NCBI GenBank assembly: GCA_001724315.1
Contig: MEEC01000010.1
Location: 1 to 38,768, forward strand
Direction of reading: 5' to 3'
Length of the DNA: 38,768 bases
From: Lautropia sp. SCN 70-15
Lineage (GTDB): Bacteria > Pseudomonadota > Gammaproteobacteria > Burkholderiales > Burkholderiaceae_E
Shown here: positions 15,567 through 23,841 of the stretch, one piece after another
Layout: every line of letters starts with the position of its first letter
Numbering within the stretch: the stretch's first letter is position 1
Translations under genes and position numbers: made by a program
Notes under the pieces: generated by a model
Databases searched by the model: none
Told to the model about the DNA's origin: nothing
The model's input: the letters and a program-made list of their open reading frames with translations, nothing else

Positions 15567-16715
15567 ATGGCCGACAACGACGTCAGTCGCGAAGACCGAC
15601 AGCTGCCAGCATCCGAACGCAGACTCCAGCGCGCGCGCGAGGAGGGTCGCGTCGCGCGCTCGCGCGACTTCGGGCATTTCGCGGTGCTTGGAACAGCGCT
15701 GCTCGCGACCCTGCTCGGCGGCCCGGCAGTCGCGCGCGAGGCGATCGCAATGGTGCGTTCGGCCTTGCGGTTCGGGCCGGTGCCTGAGCTCTCTCCGCGT
15801 GGAATGGCCGACTTTTTCGTCGCGGTCGGCGGCGCCGCGACGCTCGCGGTGCTGCCGCTCGTGCTTGCCCTGTCGGTTGCGGCCGTGCTCGCGTCGGTGG
15901 TCCCTGGCGGACTTGTCCTCTCGGGCAAGCCGCTGTCGATCGAGGCTTCCAAGATCAACCCTGTCAACGGCCTGCGCCGCATCTTCTCGCTGCGCGGCGC
16001 CTTCGACCTCGGCAGGCTGATCGTCGTCGCGCTCGCGCTGGCGGGGATCGGCGGTTGGTTCGTCGCCGCGAGCCTTCCCGAGTTCGTGCAATTGGCGGTC
16101 CAGCCGCTGGCGCCGGCCGCCACTTCTGGCGCAATGCTGATGGCCGCGGGGCTGGCGGCGCTGGTTGGCGTGCTTGCCTTCGTTGCCGCAGCTGACCTGC
16201 CGTTTCAGTGGTTCCGGCATCGAGCCGAGCTGAAGATGAGCTATCGCGAGCTCAAGCAGGAGGCCAAGGAGTCCGACGGGGATCCGCTTCTCAGGGCGCG
16301 CCTGCGCGGGCGGCAGCGCGAGATCGCGGGCCGGCGGATGCTCGCGGCGGTGCCGACCGCCGACGTCGTCGTCACCAACCCGACCCACTTCGCAGTGGCG
16401 ATCCGCTACGACGAGGGTGCGATGGGGGCGCCGAGGGTGGTTGCGAAGGGAGCCGACCTGATGGCGGCCAGGATCCGCGAGCTCGCGCTCGGAGCCGGCG
16501 TTCCGCTGGTCGAGGCGCCGCCGCTCGCGCGGGCGCTCCACGCGCACGTCGCGATCGACGCCGAGATTCCGGCCGCGCTCTATTCGGCCGTGGCACAGGT
16601 GCTCGCCTACGTGTACCGCCTGAAGTCGTGGACGCCCGGGCAGGGCGAGCCTCCCGTGCCGCCTCCGGCGGTGGAAGTGCCGGGCGAGCTGTCGGCTTCG
16701 GGGGGGCGCCTATGA
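15567..16715 (+). CDS. flhB: Flagellar export gate protein FlhB
   Basis: Encodes 382 residues. FlhB is the export-gate subunit whose self-cleavage switches export from rod/hook to filament substrates. The cleavage motif NPTH is intact at residues 271-274 (VVVTNPTHFAVAIRY). Four hydrophobic segments lie between about 35 and 215, and the cytoplasmic linker has MSYRELKQEAKESDGDPLL. The 125-base upstream gap contains a TTGACG hexamer (15472-15477) and two short palindromes but no clear FlhDC box. The stop overlaps the flhA start (ATGA). Confidence 0.97.
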   Translation: MADNDVSREDRQLPASERRLQRAREEGRVARSRDFGHFAVLGTALLATLLGGPAVAREAIAMVRSALRFGPVPELSPRGMADFFVAVGGAATLAVLPLVLALSVAAVLASVVPGGLVLSGKPLSIEASKINPVNGLRRIFSLRGAFDLGRLIVVALALAGIGGWFVAASLPEFVQLAVQPLAPAATSGAMLMAAGLAALVGVLAFVAAADLPFQWFRHRAELKMSYRELKQEAKESDGDPLLRARLRGRQREIAGRRMLAAVPTADVVVTNPTHFAVAIRYDEGAMGAPRVVAKGADLMAARIRELALGAGVPLVEAPPLARALHAHVAIDAEIPAALYSAVAQVLAYVYRLKSWTPGQGEPPVPPPAVEVPGELSASGGRL

Positions 16716-18814
16716 GGCTGTCGTTCCTGCGCGCGGCCGGGGGGGCGAAGCTTCGGGCCGGCGGTGTCGGCCTGCAGCTGCCGCCATGGCAGTCGCTGGC
16801 GGCGCCGATCGTCATCGTGCTGATCCTGGCGATGATGATCCTGCCGTTGCCGCCGCTGCTGCTCGATCTGCTGTTCACCTTCAACATCGCGCTGTCGCTG
16901 CTGGTGCTGCTGGTGTCTGCCTACACGGTGCGCCCGCTCGACTTCGCCGTCTTTCCGTCGGTGCTCCTGGTCACGACCCTCCTGCGCCTCTCCCTGAACG
17001 TGGCGTCGACCAGGGCGGTGCTGATGCACGGTCACACGGGGCCCGACGCGGCAGGGAAGGTCATCGAGTCCTTCGCCGGCTTCCTGATCGGCGGCAACTT
17101 CGTGGTCGGGATCATCGTCTTCGCGATCCTGACGGTCATCAACTTCGTGGTGGTCACCAAGGGTGCGGGCCGGATTGCCGAGGTGTCGGCCCGATTCGCC
17201 CTGGATGCGCTGCCAGGCAAGCAGATGGCAATCGACGCCGATCTGAACGCCGGGCAGATCGATCACGTCGAGGCCCGGCGCCGCCGCTCGGACGTGTCCC
17301 GGGAGGCCGATTTCTTCGGCTCGATGGACGGCGCCTCAAAGTTTGTGCGCGGCGACGCCATTGCGGGAATCCTGATCGTCTTCATCAACATCGTCAGCGG
17401 TCTGCTGATCGGCACGCTGCAGCATTCGCTGTCGATCCAGGATGCGGCGAACAACTACATCCTGCTGGCGGTGGGCGACGCCCTGGTCGCGCAGGTTCCA
17501 GCTCTCGTGATATCGGTAGCGGCTGGCCTGATCGTTTCGCGGGTTGCCGACGACGACGATGTCGGCGGGCAGGTGGCCAAGCAGTTGCTGTCGCTGCCCC
17601 GGGCTCTGGGACTGACCGCGTTGGTGATCGCCCTCATGGGGGTGGTCCCGGGCATGCCGCACTTCTCCTTTCTGCTGCTGGCCGCGGCGATCGGCTACTT
17701 CGCGTGGTGGCTCACGGGCAGCAAGGCGCGGCAGGCCGCCGAGGCGCCGACCGAGGCATCGGTTCCGGCGCAGGAGATCGAGGCGAGCTGGGACGACGTC
17801 AGGCAGGTCGACATGCTGGGTCTCGAGGTCGGCTATCGCCTGATCCAGCTCGTCGACAAGGAGCAGGGCGGCGAGATGCTCGGCCGCATCAAGGGCGTAC
17901 GCAAGAAGTTCGCGCAAGAGGTGGGGTTTCTGCCGCCGGTCGTCCACATCCGCGACCAGTTGGACCTCAAGCCAACCGCATACCGGATCACGCTCAGCGG
18001 AGTGACCGTCGGCGAAGGCGAAGTGTTCCCGGGCATGATGCTCGCAATCGATCCGGGGCATGCCGCCCTGCCGGCCGGCACTCCGACCCGGGATCCCGCG
18101 TTCGGTTTGCCCGCGGCGTGGATCGAGGCGAGCCAGCGCGAGCCGGCGCAGGCGGCCGGCTGCACCGTGGTCGACCCGGCCACCGTGGTGGCCACCCACC
18201 TGCACCACCTGATGCAGACCCACGCCGCGCGCCTGCTCGGGCGCACCGAGGCGCAGCAGCTCATCGAGCACCTGGCGCGCTTCGCACCGAAACTCGTAGA
18301 AGAGGTCGTGCCGAAGCTGACTCCCCTGCCGGTGTTCCAGAAGGTTCTGCAGAATCTGCTCGAGGAGTCGATTCACGTGAGGGACCTTCGAGGGATCGTC
18401 GAAGTGCTCGGCGAGCATGGGGTGCGCACGCAGGATCCCACCGAGCTCACTCGCGAGGTCCGGATCGCGCTGGCGCCCGCGATCGTCCAGCAGCACTTCG
18501 GGCCCGCGAAGGAGCTCAGCGTCATAGCAATCGAGCCCGGACTGGAGAACCTGCTCGTGCAGGCGCTCGCGCAAGGCGCCGCGGGTTCGCTCGAGCCGGG
18601 CGTCGCCGAGTACCTCATGGCGGCCGGGAGCGAGGCAGCGCAGGCTCAGGAGAGCGCCGGCCATGGCGCCTGCCTGCTCGTGCCCGACCGCATTCGCATC
18701 CCGCTCGCGCGCCTGATGCGCAAGGCCGCGCCGCGGCTTCGCGTTCTGGGGCACTCCGAGATCCCTGACACCCACACGATCCGGATCGGCCGACTCATCG
18801 GAGAGACCAAGTGA
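16712..18814 (+). CDS. flhA: Flagellar export gate protein FlhA
   Basis: Encodes 700 residues. FlhA is the large export-gate component with an N-terminal membrane domain and a cytoplasmic nonameric ring that docks chaperone-substrate complexes. About eight membrane segments occupy residues 25-325. The FHIPEP family signature lies in the loop RFALDALPGKQMAIDADLNA. The ATG overlaps the flhB stop (ATGA); a longer open frame starting inside flhB is out of register with the family. The stop overlaps the flhF GTG. Membrane and cytoplasmic domains are full length. Confidence 0.98.
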   Translation: MRLSFLRAAGGAKLRAGGVGLQLPPWQSLAAPIVIVLILAMMILPLPPLLLDLLFTFNIALSLLVLLVSAYTVRPLDFAVFPSVLLVTTLLRLSLNVASTRAVLMHGHTGPDAAGKVIESFAGFLIGGNFVVGIIVFAILTVINFVVVTKGAGRIAEVSARFALDALPGKQMAIDADLNAGQIDHVEARRRRSDVSREADFFGSMDGASKFVRGDAIAGILIVFINIVSGLLIGTLQHSLSIQDAANNYILLAVGDALVAQVPALVISVAAGLIVSRVADDDDVGGQVAKQLLSLPRALGLTALVIALMGVVPGMPHFSFLLLAAAIGYFAWWLTGSKARQAAEAPTEASVPAQEIEASWDDVRQVDMLGLEVGYRLIQLVDKEQGGEMLGRIKGVRKKFAQEVGFLPPVVHIRDQLDLKPTAYRITLSGVTVGEGEVFPGMMLAIDPGHAALPAGTPTRDPAFGLPAAWIEASQREPAQAAGCTVVDPATVVATHLHHLMQTHAARLLGRTEAQQLIEHLARFAPKLVEEVVPKLTPLPVFQKVLQNLLEESIHVRDLRGIVEVLGEHGVRTQDPTELTREVRIALAPAIVQQHFGPAKELSVIAIEPGLENLLVQALAQGAAGSLEPGVAEYLMAAGSEAAQAQESAGHGACLLVPDRIRIPLARLMRKAAPRLRVLGHSEIPDTHTIRIGRLIGETK

Positions 18815-20199
18815 ACGTGAAACGCTACGTGGCGCGCACCACCCGAGAGGCGCTTGCCATGGCTCGAGCCGAGCTGGGCCCTGACGCGGTCGTGCTGAAG
18901 AGCCGGCCTGTCGCCGACGGCGTCGAGCTGTTCGCGATGGCCGAGGACGCGTTCGACGATGCGGGCGCCGAAGCACAGGCGCCCGCCCGCCGCGAGCCGG
19001 GCTCTGCGCCACAGCCTGTGCCGAGGGCCGACGAATCGATGACGACCGTGAGTTTCGAGACCTACGTCCGCGAGCGGCAGTTGCGTCGCCAGCTCGCGGA
19101 GGCGGCTGCCGCGGTGGTGCGGCCTGACGAGCCGAGAGGGGAGCCGGCGTTCGCCCCGGGCGCGCCTCCGCGACGGGAAGCGCATTCCGGTCCGCCTCGC
19201 TCCCAGGTCGCTGCCGATGCCGGGGACTCGATGGCGGTTCGGGGAATGATGACCGAGCTGCGTGAGCTTCGCGAGTTTCTCGCCGACCGGATCGAATCGG
19301 TCGGCTGGTTCGGCGCAGTGAAGCGTCGGCCCGGCCAGTCCCGACTGTTGCGCATCATGTTGCAGGCCGGCTTCTCGGCGGCCCTCGCGCGCACGATCGT
19401 CGACCGCCTGCCCGCCGAGCTGGACGACCACGCGGCGCTGCAATGGCTGCGCGAGGTCCTGCTTCGCAACGTGCGGGCCGACGCGTCGGCACGCTCTTCG
19501 TTCGACGAGGGCGGGGTCTTCGCGCTGCTCGGCCCCACAGGTGTCGGAAAGACGACAACGGCCGCCAAGATCGCCGCGCAGTTCGCGCTGAAGCACGGAG
19601 CGCAGTCGGTGGGTCTGATCACCGCCGACGTCTACCGTGTTGGCGCGCAGGATCAGCTGCGCACTTTCGGGCGGATGCTGGGCGTTCCGGTTCATGTCGC
19701 CCACGACGTCGCCGCCCTGGCCGGCTTCCTCGAGATCTCGATGCATCGCAAGCTCGTGCTGATCGACACAGCAGGCGTGAGCCAGCGGGACGAACGGGTT
19801 CGCGAGCTTCTCGCGGCGCTGTCCTCGCCGCGGATCCGGAAGATGGTGGTCATCAATGCCGCGATGCAGGGTGAGGCGATCGAGGAAGTCGTCCAGGCCT
19901 ATCGCGCCACGGAATCGGCCGGGGTCATCGTATCGAAGGTCGACGAGGCGGTGCAGCTCGGCGGCGTGCTCGACGTCATGATCCGTCATCGGCTGACGCT
20001 GCAGGGGATCGCCAACGGTCAGAGAGTGCCGGAAGACTGGCATCGTCCCCTTGCGGCTGCGCTTGTGGACCGGGTGGTGTCGGGCGCCGGTTCCACTCGG
20101 CCGAGCGTGTTCTCGTACGACGAGGCAGAGCTTGCAATGCTCGCGGCCGGGGCGCGCCCCGTCGCAGCGGGCGCGCAGAGGGAGGCGGTCGGTGTTTGA
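18811..20199 (+). CDS. flhF: Flagellar SRP-like GTPase FlhF
   Basis: Encodes 462 residues. FlhF is an SRP-type GTPase that sets the site (often polar) and number of flagella. There is an N-terminal B domain (MNVKRYVARTTREALAMAR), a long Ala/Pro/Glu-rich linker (about 50-140), then NG domains with the P-loop GPTGVGKT at 241-248, DVYRVGAQDQL and the DTAG motif (LIDTAGVSQRDER). The start is GTG overlapping the flhA stop as GTGA. The GTPase motifs look intact, unlike the ATPase motifs of its partner FlhG downstream. Confidence 0.96.
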   Translation: MNVKRYVARTTREALAMARAELGPDAVVLKSRPVADGVELFAMAEDAFDDAGAEAQAPARREPGSAPQPVPRADESMTTVSFETYVRERQLRRQLAEAAAAVVRPDEPRGEPAFAPGAPPRREAHSGPPRSQVAADAGDSMAVRGMMTELRELREFLADRIESVGWFGAVKRRPGQSRLLRIMLQAGFSAALARTIVDRLPAELDDHAALQWLREVLLRNVRADASARSSFDEGGVFALLGPTGVGKTTTAAKIAAQFALKHGAQSVGLITADVYRVGAQDQLRTFGRMLGVPVHVAHDVAALAGFLEISMHRKLVLIDTAGVSQRDERVRELLAALSSPRIRKMVVINAAMQGEAIEEVVQAYRATESAGVIVSKVDEAVQLGGVLDVMIRHRLTLQGIANGQRVPEDWHRPLAAALVDRVVSGAGSTRPSVFSYDEAELAMLAAGARPVAAGAQREAVGV

Positions 20200-20890
20200 G
20201 GCAGGCCTCGACCAGGCCTCGGGCTTGAGGCGGCTGCTCGGCGGCGCGCCCGTGATGCCCGTGATCGCCCTCGGCTGCGGAACGGCGGATCGATCCGAGC
20301 GGACGGCAGCGCTCGCGCTTGGGGACGCCCTGTCGAGGGCGGGCTGGAATCCCTTGCTAGTCGACCTGATGGACTGCCCGGCCGATGATGGGCTGGCGCT
20401 CGAATCGTCGAGGGTCTCCCGGGTCCGCCCGGACGAGGCTCGGGCATTCCTCGCCCATGGTCACGACCTGCGGCGGCTCGCCGGCGCGACCGCGCGACTG
20501 CGTGTACAGGCCTTTGACATCCTTCTGGCGGTTGCGGAGCCCTTGCGGCTTGCCGACCTCGCCGCCGGCTTCATCGACCGGATGGTCCTGCTCGCGCGCG
20601 CCGATCCGGTTTCGGTGGCACGGGCCTATGCGCAGGTCAAGGCAGTGGCCCTCTCCCACGGCCTGTCGGATTTCGTGGTTGCCTTCCTGGACGCGGGCTC
20701 CGATGACGACGCACTCGTGGCGCACGAACGCCTGGCGAGGACGGCGTCGCGTTTTCTTGCCGCTCGCGTGGCTTTCGGCGGCGACGTGTCGTCCGACGCC
20801 CAGGCTCGGAAGTGCTGGGACAGGTTGGCGCTCCTCGCCTGCTCGTCGCTGCCACCGGCCGAGATCTCCCAATGCCTTCGACACAGCTGA
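20192..20890 (+). CDS. flhG: FlhG/FleN-like MinD-family protein lacking the P-loop
   Basis: Encodes 232 residues. FlhG is normally a MinD-type ATPase that limits flagellar number and stimulates FlhF. The FlhF-activating N-terminal motif DQAxxLR is intact (DQASGLR, residues 7-13). The following fold still aligns with FlhG: IALGCG, then DALSRAGWNPLLVD, then MVLLARADPVSVARAYAQVKAV. However, the Walker A position reads GCGTADRSERTA (about 28-39), without GKGGVGKT or any Lys, and the DxGAG-type switch is AVAEP. It is also shorter than typical FlhG. The GTG start is fixed by AGGGAGG six bases upstream and overlaps flhF by 8 bases. There is no sign of frameshift, so it is probably a functional pseudo-ATPase. 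Confidence 0.82.
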   Translation: MFEAGLDQASGLRRLLGGAPVMPVIALGCGTADRSERTAALALGDALSRAGWNPLLVDLMDCPADDGLALESSRVSRVRPDEARAFLAHGHDLRRLAGATARLRVQAFDILLAVAEPLRLADLAAGFIDRMVLLARADPVSVARAYAQVKAVALSHGLSDFVVAFLDAGSDDDALVAHERLARTASRFLAARVAFGGDVSSDAQARKCWDRLALLACSSLPPAEISQCLRHS

Positions 20891-20906
20891 TCTAGCCGGG
20901 TTTCAA

Positions 20907-21620
20907 ATGTTGTACACGCCCCAGGGAACGCTCGATCACGACGGCCTGGTCGCTCGCTTCGGGCCGATGGTTCGGCGAGCGGCGAGCCAGCTGGCTGCGC
21001 GACTTCCCGCCAACGTCGAGGTCGACGATCTCGTACAGGCCGGCATGATGGGACTGTTCCACGCGATGTCGCGCTACGAGGCCGGTCACGGCGCGCAGTT
21101 CGAGACTTTTGCGTTGCAGCGCGTCCGTGGCGCGATGCTCGATGAGCTACGCGGCTCGGACTGGATGCCGCGATCGGTGCGGCGTAGTCAGCGCGAGATC
21201 GAGCGCGCGTTGCATCGGGCCGAGCAGAAGCTCGGACGTTCGCCCTCCGAGACCGAGGTGGCCCGGGAACTCGGCATGTCCCTCGAGGCTTATCAGCAGC
21301 TGCTCGGTGACGCGCGCGGCGCCCAATTGCTGAGCCTCGATGACTTCGGGGAGGACGACGAGAACGCGCTGGAGGCCAGGATTGCGGCCTTGGGGGGCGA
21401 CCCCGCCAGCGCACTGGAAGACGGTCGCTTCCGGAAGGCACTTGCGAAGGCAATCGAGGAGCTGCCCGAACGTGAGCGCCTGGTGATGGGCTTGTACTAC
21501 GAGCAGGATCTGAACCTGAAGGAGATCGGAGCGGTGCTTGGCGTGAGCGAGTCGCGGGTGTCGCAGCTTCACAGCCAGGCGGTGGCTCGGCTCCGAACGC
21601 AGATGAAACTGTGGCGCTGA
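20907..21620 (+). CDS. fliA: RNA polymerase sigma factor FliA (sigma-28)
   Basis: Encodes 237 residues (E. coli FliA is 239). FliA directs class III flagellar transcription and is held by FlgM until hook completion. Region 2 contains VDDLVQAGMMGLFHAM and FETFALQRVRGAMLDELR; region 3 has LGRSPSETEVARELGMSL; region 4 has LPERERLVMGLYYEQDLNLKEIG and the helix-turn-helix GVSESRVSQLHSQAVARL. It starts 16 bases after flhG and ends the flhB-A-F-G-fliA string. It is convergent with flgN with only 25 bases between. Its predicted targets here are the fliC and flgM promoters. Confidence 0.97.
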   Translation: MLYTPQGTLDHDGLVARFGPMVRRAASQLAARLPANVEVDDLVQAGMMGLFHAMSRYEAGHGAQFETFALQRVRGAMLDELRGSDWMPRSVRRSQREIERALHRAEQKLGRSPSETEVARELGMSLEAYQQLLGDARGAQLLSLDDFGEDDENALEARIAALGGDPASALEDGRFRKALAKAIEELPERERLVMGLYYEQDLNLKEIGAVLGVSESRVSQLHSQAVARLRTQMKLWR

Positions 21621-21645
21621 GCCGGTCAGCGGGCGGTCGGCGGCC

Positions 21646-21978
21646 TCAGGCGGTCAGGGCGCGACCCGGCGCGGATTGTCTCGCGGAGAATCCGCCGGGC
21701 TCGTAGACCGGTGCGCTGCCGGCGATCGCAGCCAGTGCCGCGCTGGCGAACGAAGCGCGTCTGTGCGCGATCATGGCGCTCGAATCCAGCGCGCTGCGCA
21801 GTTCCGCCAACTCTTTCGGGGATGCGCCGCTCGACGCCGCTCCAGGCGTTGGGCCGAACTGGCGCATACATTCTGTCAGGCGAGCCTCGGCACGCTGGAT
21901 CCCGACGGGGTCGCCCGAGAGAAGCGCCTCGCGCTGCTCGACGATCAGTGACAGGAGGCGTTCGAGCGTGTCGCTCAT
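21646..21978 (-). CDS. flgN: Flagellar export chaperone FlgN
   Basis: Encodes 110 residues. FlgN is the helical chaperone for the hook-filament junction proteins FlgK and FlgL. The predicted structure is helical (LERLLSLIVEQREALLSGD, IQRAEARLTECMRQF) and short relative to the enteric protein (about 140). The C-terminal tail ends VYEPGGFSARQSAPGRALTA, with YxxxG similar to other betaproteobacterial FlgN. The ATG overlaps the flgM stop as ATGA, the normal flgMN arrangement. Identity rests on position, length and helical pattern more than on motif. Confidence 0.87.
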   Translation of the reverse strand: MSDTLERLLSLIVEQREALLSGDPVGIQRAEARLTECMRQFGPTPGAASSGASPKELAELRSALDSSAMIAHRRASFASAALAAIAGSAPVYEPGGFSARQSAPGRALTA

Positions 21979-22283
21979 CGGGTTCGAGACAGCGACTCGA
22001 GCAGTTCGGCGGCTTCGGAGATCATCCGGTCTGCGACTGCCCAGGCGTTGACCTCGAAGCGACCTTCGCGAATGGCCTGCCTGATCTCCGCAACCTTCTG
22101 ACTTCGGGTCGGGTCGGCCTCGGCGCCGGCGGACTCGGTCGCAAGGCTGCGTGACGCACTCGACAAACTGACTTCGTCGACAGGTTGGGTTCGTTCGACC
22201 TTGTCGCTGCGCTCGCCGCTCGCAGGCTTGGCGGCCTGCAGCAGATCGATGCGCTCCGGATCAGCGAGCTTGCCGATCTTCAT
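21975..22283 (-). CDS. flgM: Anti-sigma-28 factor FlgM
   Basis: Encodes 102 residues. FlgM binds FliA and is exported through the finished hook-basal body, releasing sigma-28. The N-terminal start MKIGKLADPERIDL and the disordered, Ser/Ala-rich middle fit the family. The conserved sigma-binding C-terminal part reads KVAEIRQAIREGRFEVNAWAVADRMI. It has its own sigma-28 promoter (22335-22361), giving the classical FliA-FlgM feedback loop, and an 18-base palindrome in its leader. It also lies downstream of flgA on the same strand. Confidence 0.95.
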   Translation of the reverse strand: MKIGKLADPERIDLLQAAKPASGERSDKVERTQPVDEVSLSSASRSLATESAGAEADPTRSQKVAEIRQAIREGRFEVNAWAVADRMISEAAELLESLSRTR

Positions 22284-22307
22284 GGCAACCTCCGTCGTGG
22301 GTCGGGA

Positions 22308-22325
22308 GGCATTCGGACGAATGCC
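22308..22325 (-). repeat. 18-base palindrome in the flgM leader
   Basis: GGCATTCG, a two-base centre, then CGAATGCC: perfect 8-base arms. It starts about 10 bases after the -10 element of the flgM sigma-28 promoter and so lies at the very 5' end of the predicted message. It could be a DNA operator or form a 5' hairpin (7 bp with a 4-base loop) that protects the flgM transcript. Neither function can be told from sequence. Confidence 0.6.
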
Positions 22326-22334
22326 ATGCCCTTG

Positions 22335-22361
22335 TTTTCGGCGGGCGCTCGAAGAACTTTA
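22335..22361 (-). promoter_or_regulatory. Sigma-28 (FliA) promoter of flgM
   Basis: On the minus strand: TAAAGTTC (22361-22354), 11 bases, GCCGAAAA (22342-22335). Against TAAAGTTT-N11-GCCGATAA there is one mismatch in each element and exact spacing. It lies in the 115-base gap after flgA, about 50 bases before the flgM ATG, and gives flgMN class III expression in addition to read-through from flgA. Confidence 0.9.
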
Positions 22362-22398
22362 GTGCCGATGGTGATGAAGTTCACGGAAGGGACCCGGG

Positions 22399-23184
22399 TC
22401 ACAGGCGGACCTCGAGGATCCGCTCCCTGACGATTCCGACCAGCATCTTGCCGGAACCGGTTCTTACTCGCAACGGCTCGCCTTCGCCGGCTGCGGCCAT
22501 GGCGAATCCCTCGGCGGAGACTGCGAATCCCTGGCCGATCAGCCGTATGCGGATCGGATCGCCTGCCGAAACCGTGCGTGGCACTCTCAGGTCATTGGCG
22601 CGAAGCATCTGGCCCGCCGAGAATGATCTGCCCAGCGAACGTCCAGCCAGCAGCTCAGGGTCCGCGACCGGAATTCCGACCGTCCGGGTGAGGTCGACCT
22701 CCCGGAGACTGAAGTCCGCCGGGTCTGCAGGCGCGCCAGCCGGTATCGGCAGGTTCGCCACCAGCGCGGTACCGAAGACGGACACCGTGACCGGCACGAG
22801 CGTGGTCCAGGATTCGCCCTCGACGCAGCGCACGCCGATGTGGCTGCGGCCCCAGAGCCTCGCGTGCGAGGGCAGGAATGGCTCGAAGCGCGCGCAGGAC
22901 TCGAGCTTGATGCGGGGATCGACTCGTCCGACGGTCACCTCGATCCGCACGCCGCCCTGCGGGGTGCCGTCCGCGCTCTCGCTCGCCGTTGCGCCGTAGC
23001 GTGCCGTCCAGGTCGATGGAGCGGATTCGGCGATCCATCGCTCGAGCCGCGCCGCCTCTTGCGCCACGGCGGTGTTCGGTGGCGCGGCGCTGGCGCCGGC
23101 GACCGGAGCCAGGGCCAGTGCCAATGCCGCGAGCATCTCGAGCGCCCGCGCGAACGGACGGTAGTCGGTATCGCTTCGATGCAT
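22399..23184 (-). CDS. flgA: Flagellar P-ring assembly chaperone FlgA
   Basis: Encodes 261 residues. FlgA is the periplasmic chaperone needed for FlgI to polymerise into the P ring. A Sec signal peptide covers about residues 1-33 (hydrophobic LAALALALAPVAG, cleavage near ASA-AP). The C-terminal SAF-like domain includes LREVDLTRTVGIPV, LAGRSLGRSFSAGQML, and GDPIRIRLIGQGFAVSAEG. The ATG at 23184 follows AAGGAC at a proper distance; the open frame continues upstream without homology. It diverges from flgB across a 202-base region. Confidence 0.95.
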   Translation of the reverse strand: MHRSDTDYRPFARALEMLAALALALAPVAGASAAPPNTAVAQEAARLERWIAESAPSTWTARYGATASESADGTPQGGVRIEVTVGRVDPRIKLESCARFEPFLPSHARLWGRSHIGVRCVEGESWTTLVPVTVSVFGTALVANLPIPAGAPADPADFSLREVDLTRTVGIPVADPELLAGRSLGRSFSAGQMLRANDLRVPRTVSAGDPIRIRLIGQGFAVSAEGFAMAAAGEGEPLRVRTGSGKMLVGIVRERILEVRL

Positions 23185-23297
23185 GAATTGTCCTTGATCC
23201 TTGGGCGGCGTCGCTGAACACGTGAACACGACGCGACTCGCCCGCCTGCCGGACGGTTGCACGGAGACTAGCGCCCTCCTTCTGGTCGCCGTCGACG

Positions 23298-23325
23298 GAG
23301 ATGCGGGAGAAATCATCCGCTTATC
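23298..23325. promoter_or_regulatory. Possible degenerate FlhDC box between flgA and flgB
   Basis: GAGATGCG (23298-23305), 12 bases, CGCTTATC (23318-23325). Spacing and the inner GCG/CGC bases match the FlhD4C2 box seen at fliE/fliF, but only about 4 and 5 of 8 positions agree with AAATAGCG/CGCTATTT. The location, in the divergent flgA/flgB region where enterics have such a site, is the main reason to note it. I see no sigma-28 promoter in this region. Confidence 0.25.
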
Positions 23326-23386
23326 GCGGCATGGGTGTCCGAGGCCGCCGCGACAATCGAAGCTGGTGAAAGAGTCCGGAGGTCCG

Positions 23387-23827
23387 ATGCTCGACCGTAT
23401 GACGGCCAATCTGCAGCTGCATGCTCAGGCGCTCGAACTGCGGGCCGAGCGGCACAGGGTCTTGTCGTCGAACATCGCGAATGCGGACACGCCGGGCTTC
23501 CAGGCCCGCGACTTCGACTTCCAGGCCGCGCTGCGAGCCGCCAGCGGTCGCGCAGCCCCCGGTCCGGCGAATGGCGCCGCGATCGAAGGGCCGACGCCGC
23601 CGGCACGGCCGGTGCCGATGGTGCCGGGGGCGTTGCTGGCGTCGCGACCGGGCGCGCAGGTTCCGTTGGCCTGGCGGGTCCCCGAGCAGGCGTCGCTCGA
23701 CGGCAATACCGTCGACCTGGATCGAGAGCGCGCGAACTTCGCGGACAACGCATTGCGCTACGAGGCGACGCTGCGATTCATCAACGGTGGTGTGCGGACC
23801 CTGCTTTCGGCTATCAGGGGCGATTGA
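23387..23827 (+). CDS. flgB: Flagellar proximal rod protein FlgB
   Basis: Encodes 146 residues, the normal size. FlgB is a proximal rod subunit. The N-terminal motif of rod/hook proteins is present (LRAERHRVLSSNIANADTPGFQARDFDF), and the C-terminal helix reads RERANFADNALRYEATLRFINGG. The middle is Ala/Pro-rich. The ATG follows a strong GGAGG; the open frame back to 23201 has no homology. It is the first gene of the flgB-L string. Confidence 0.96.
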   Translation: MLDRMTANLQLHAQALELRAERHRVLSSNIANADTPGFQARDFDFQAALRAASGRAAPGPANGAAIEGPTPPARPVPMVPGALLASRPGAQVPLAWRVPEQASLDGNTVDLDRERANFADNALRYEATLRFINGGVRTLLSAIRGD

Positions 23828-23841
23828 GCGAGGAGCGTGCG

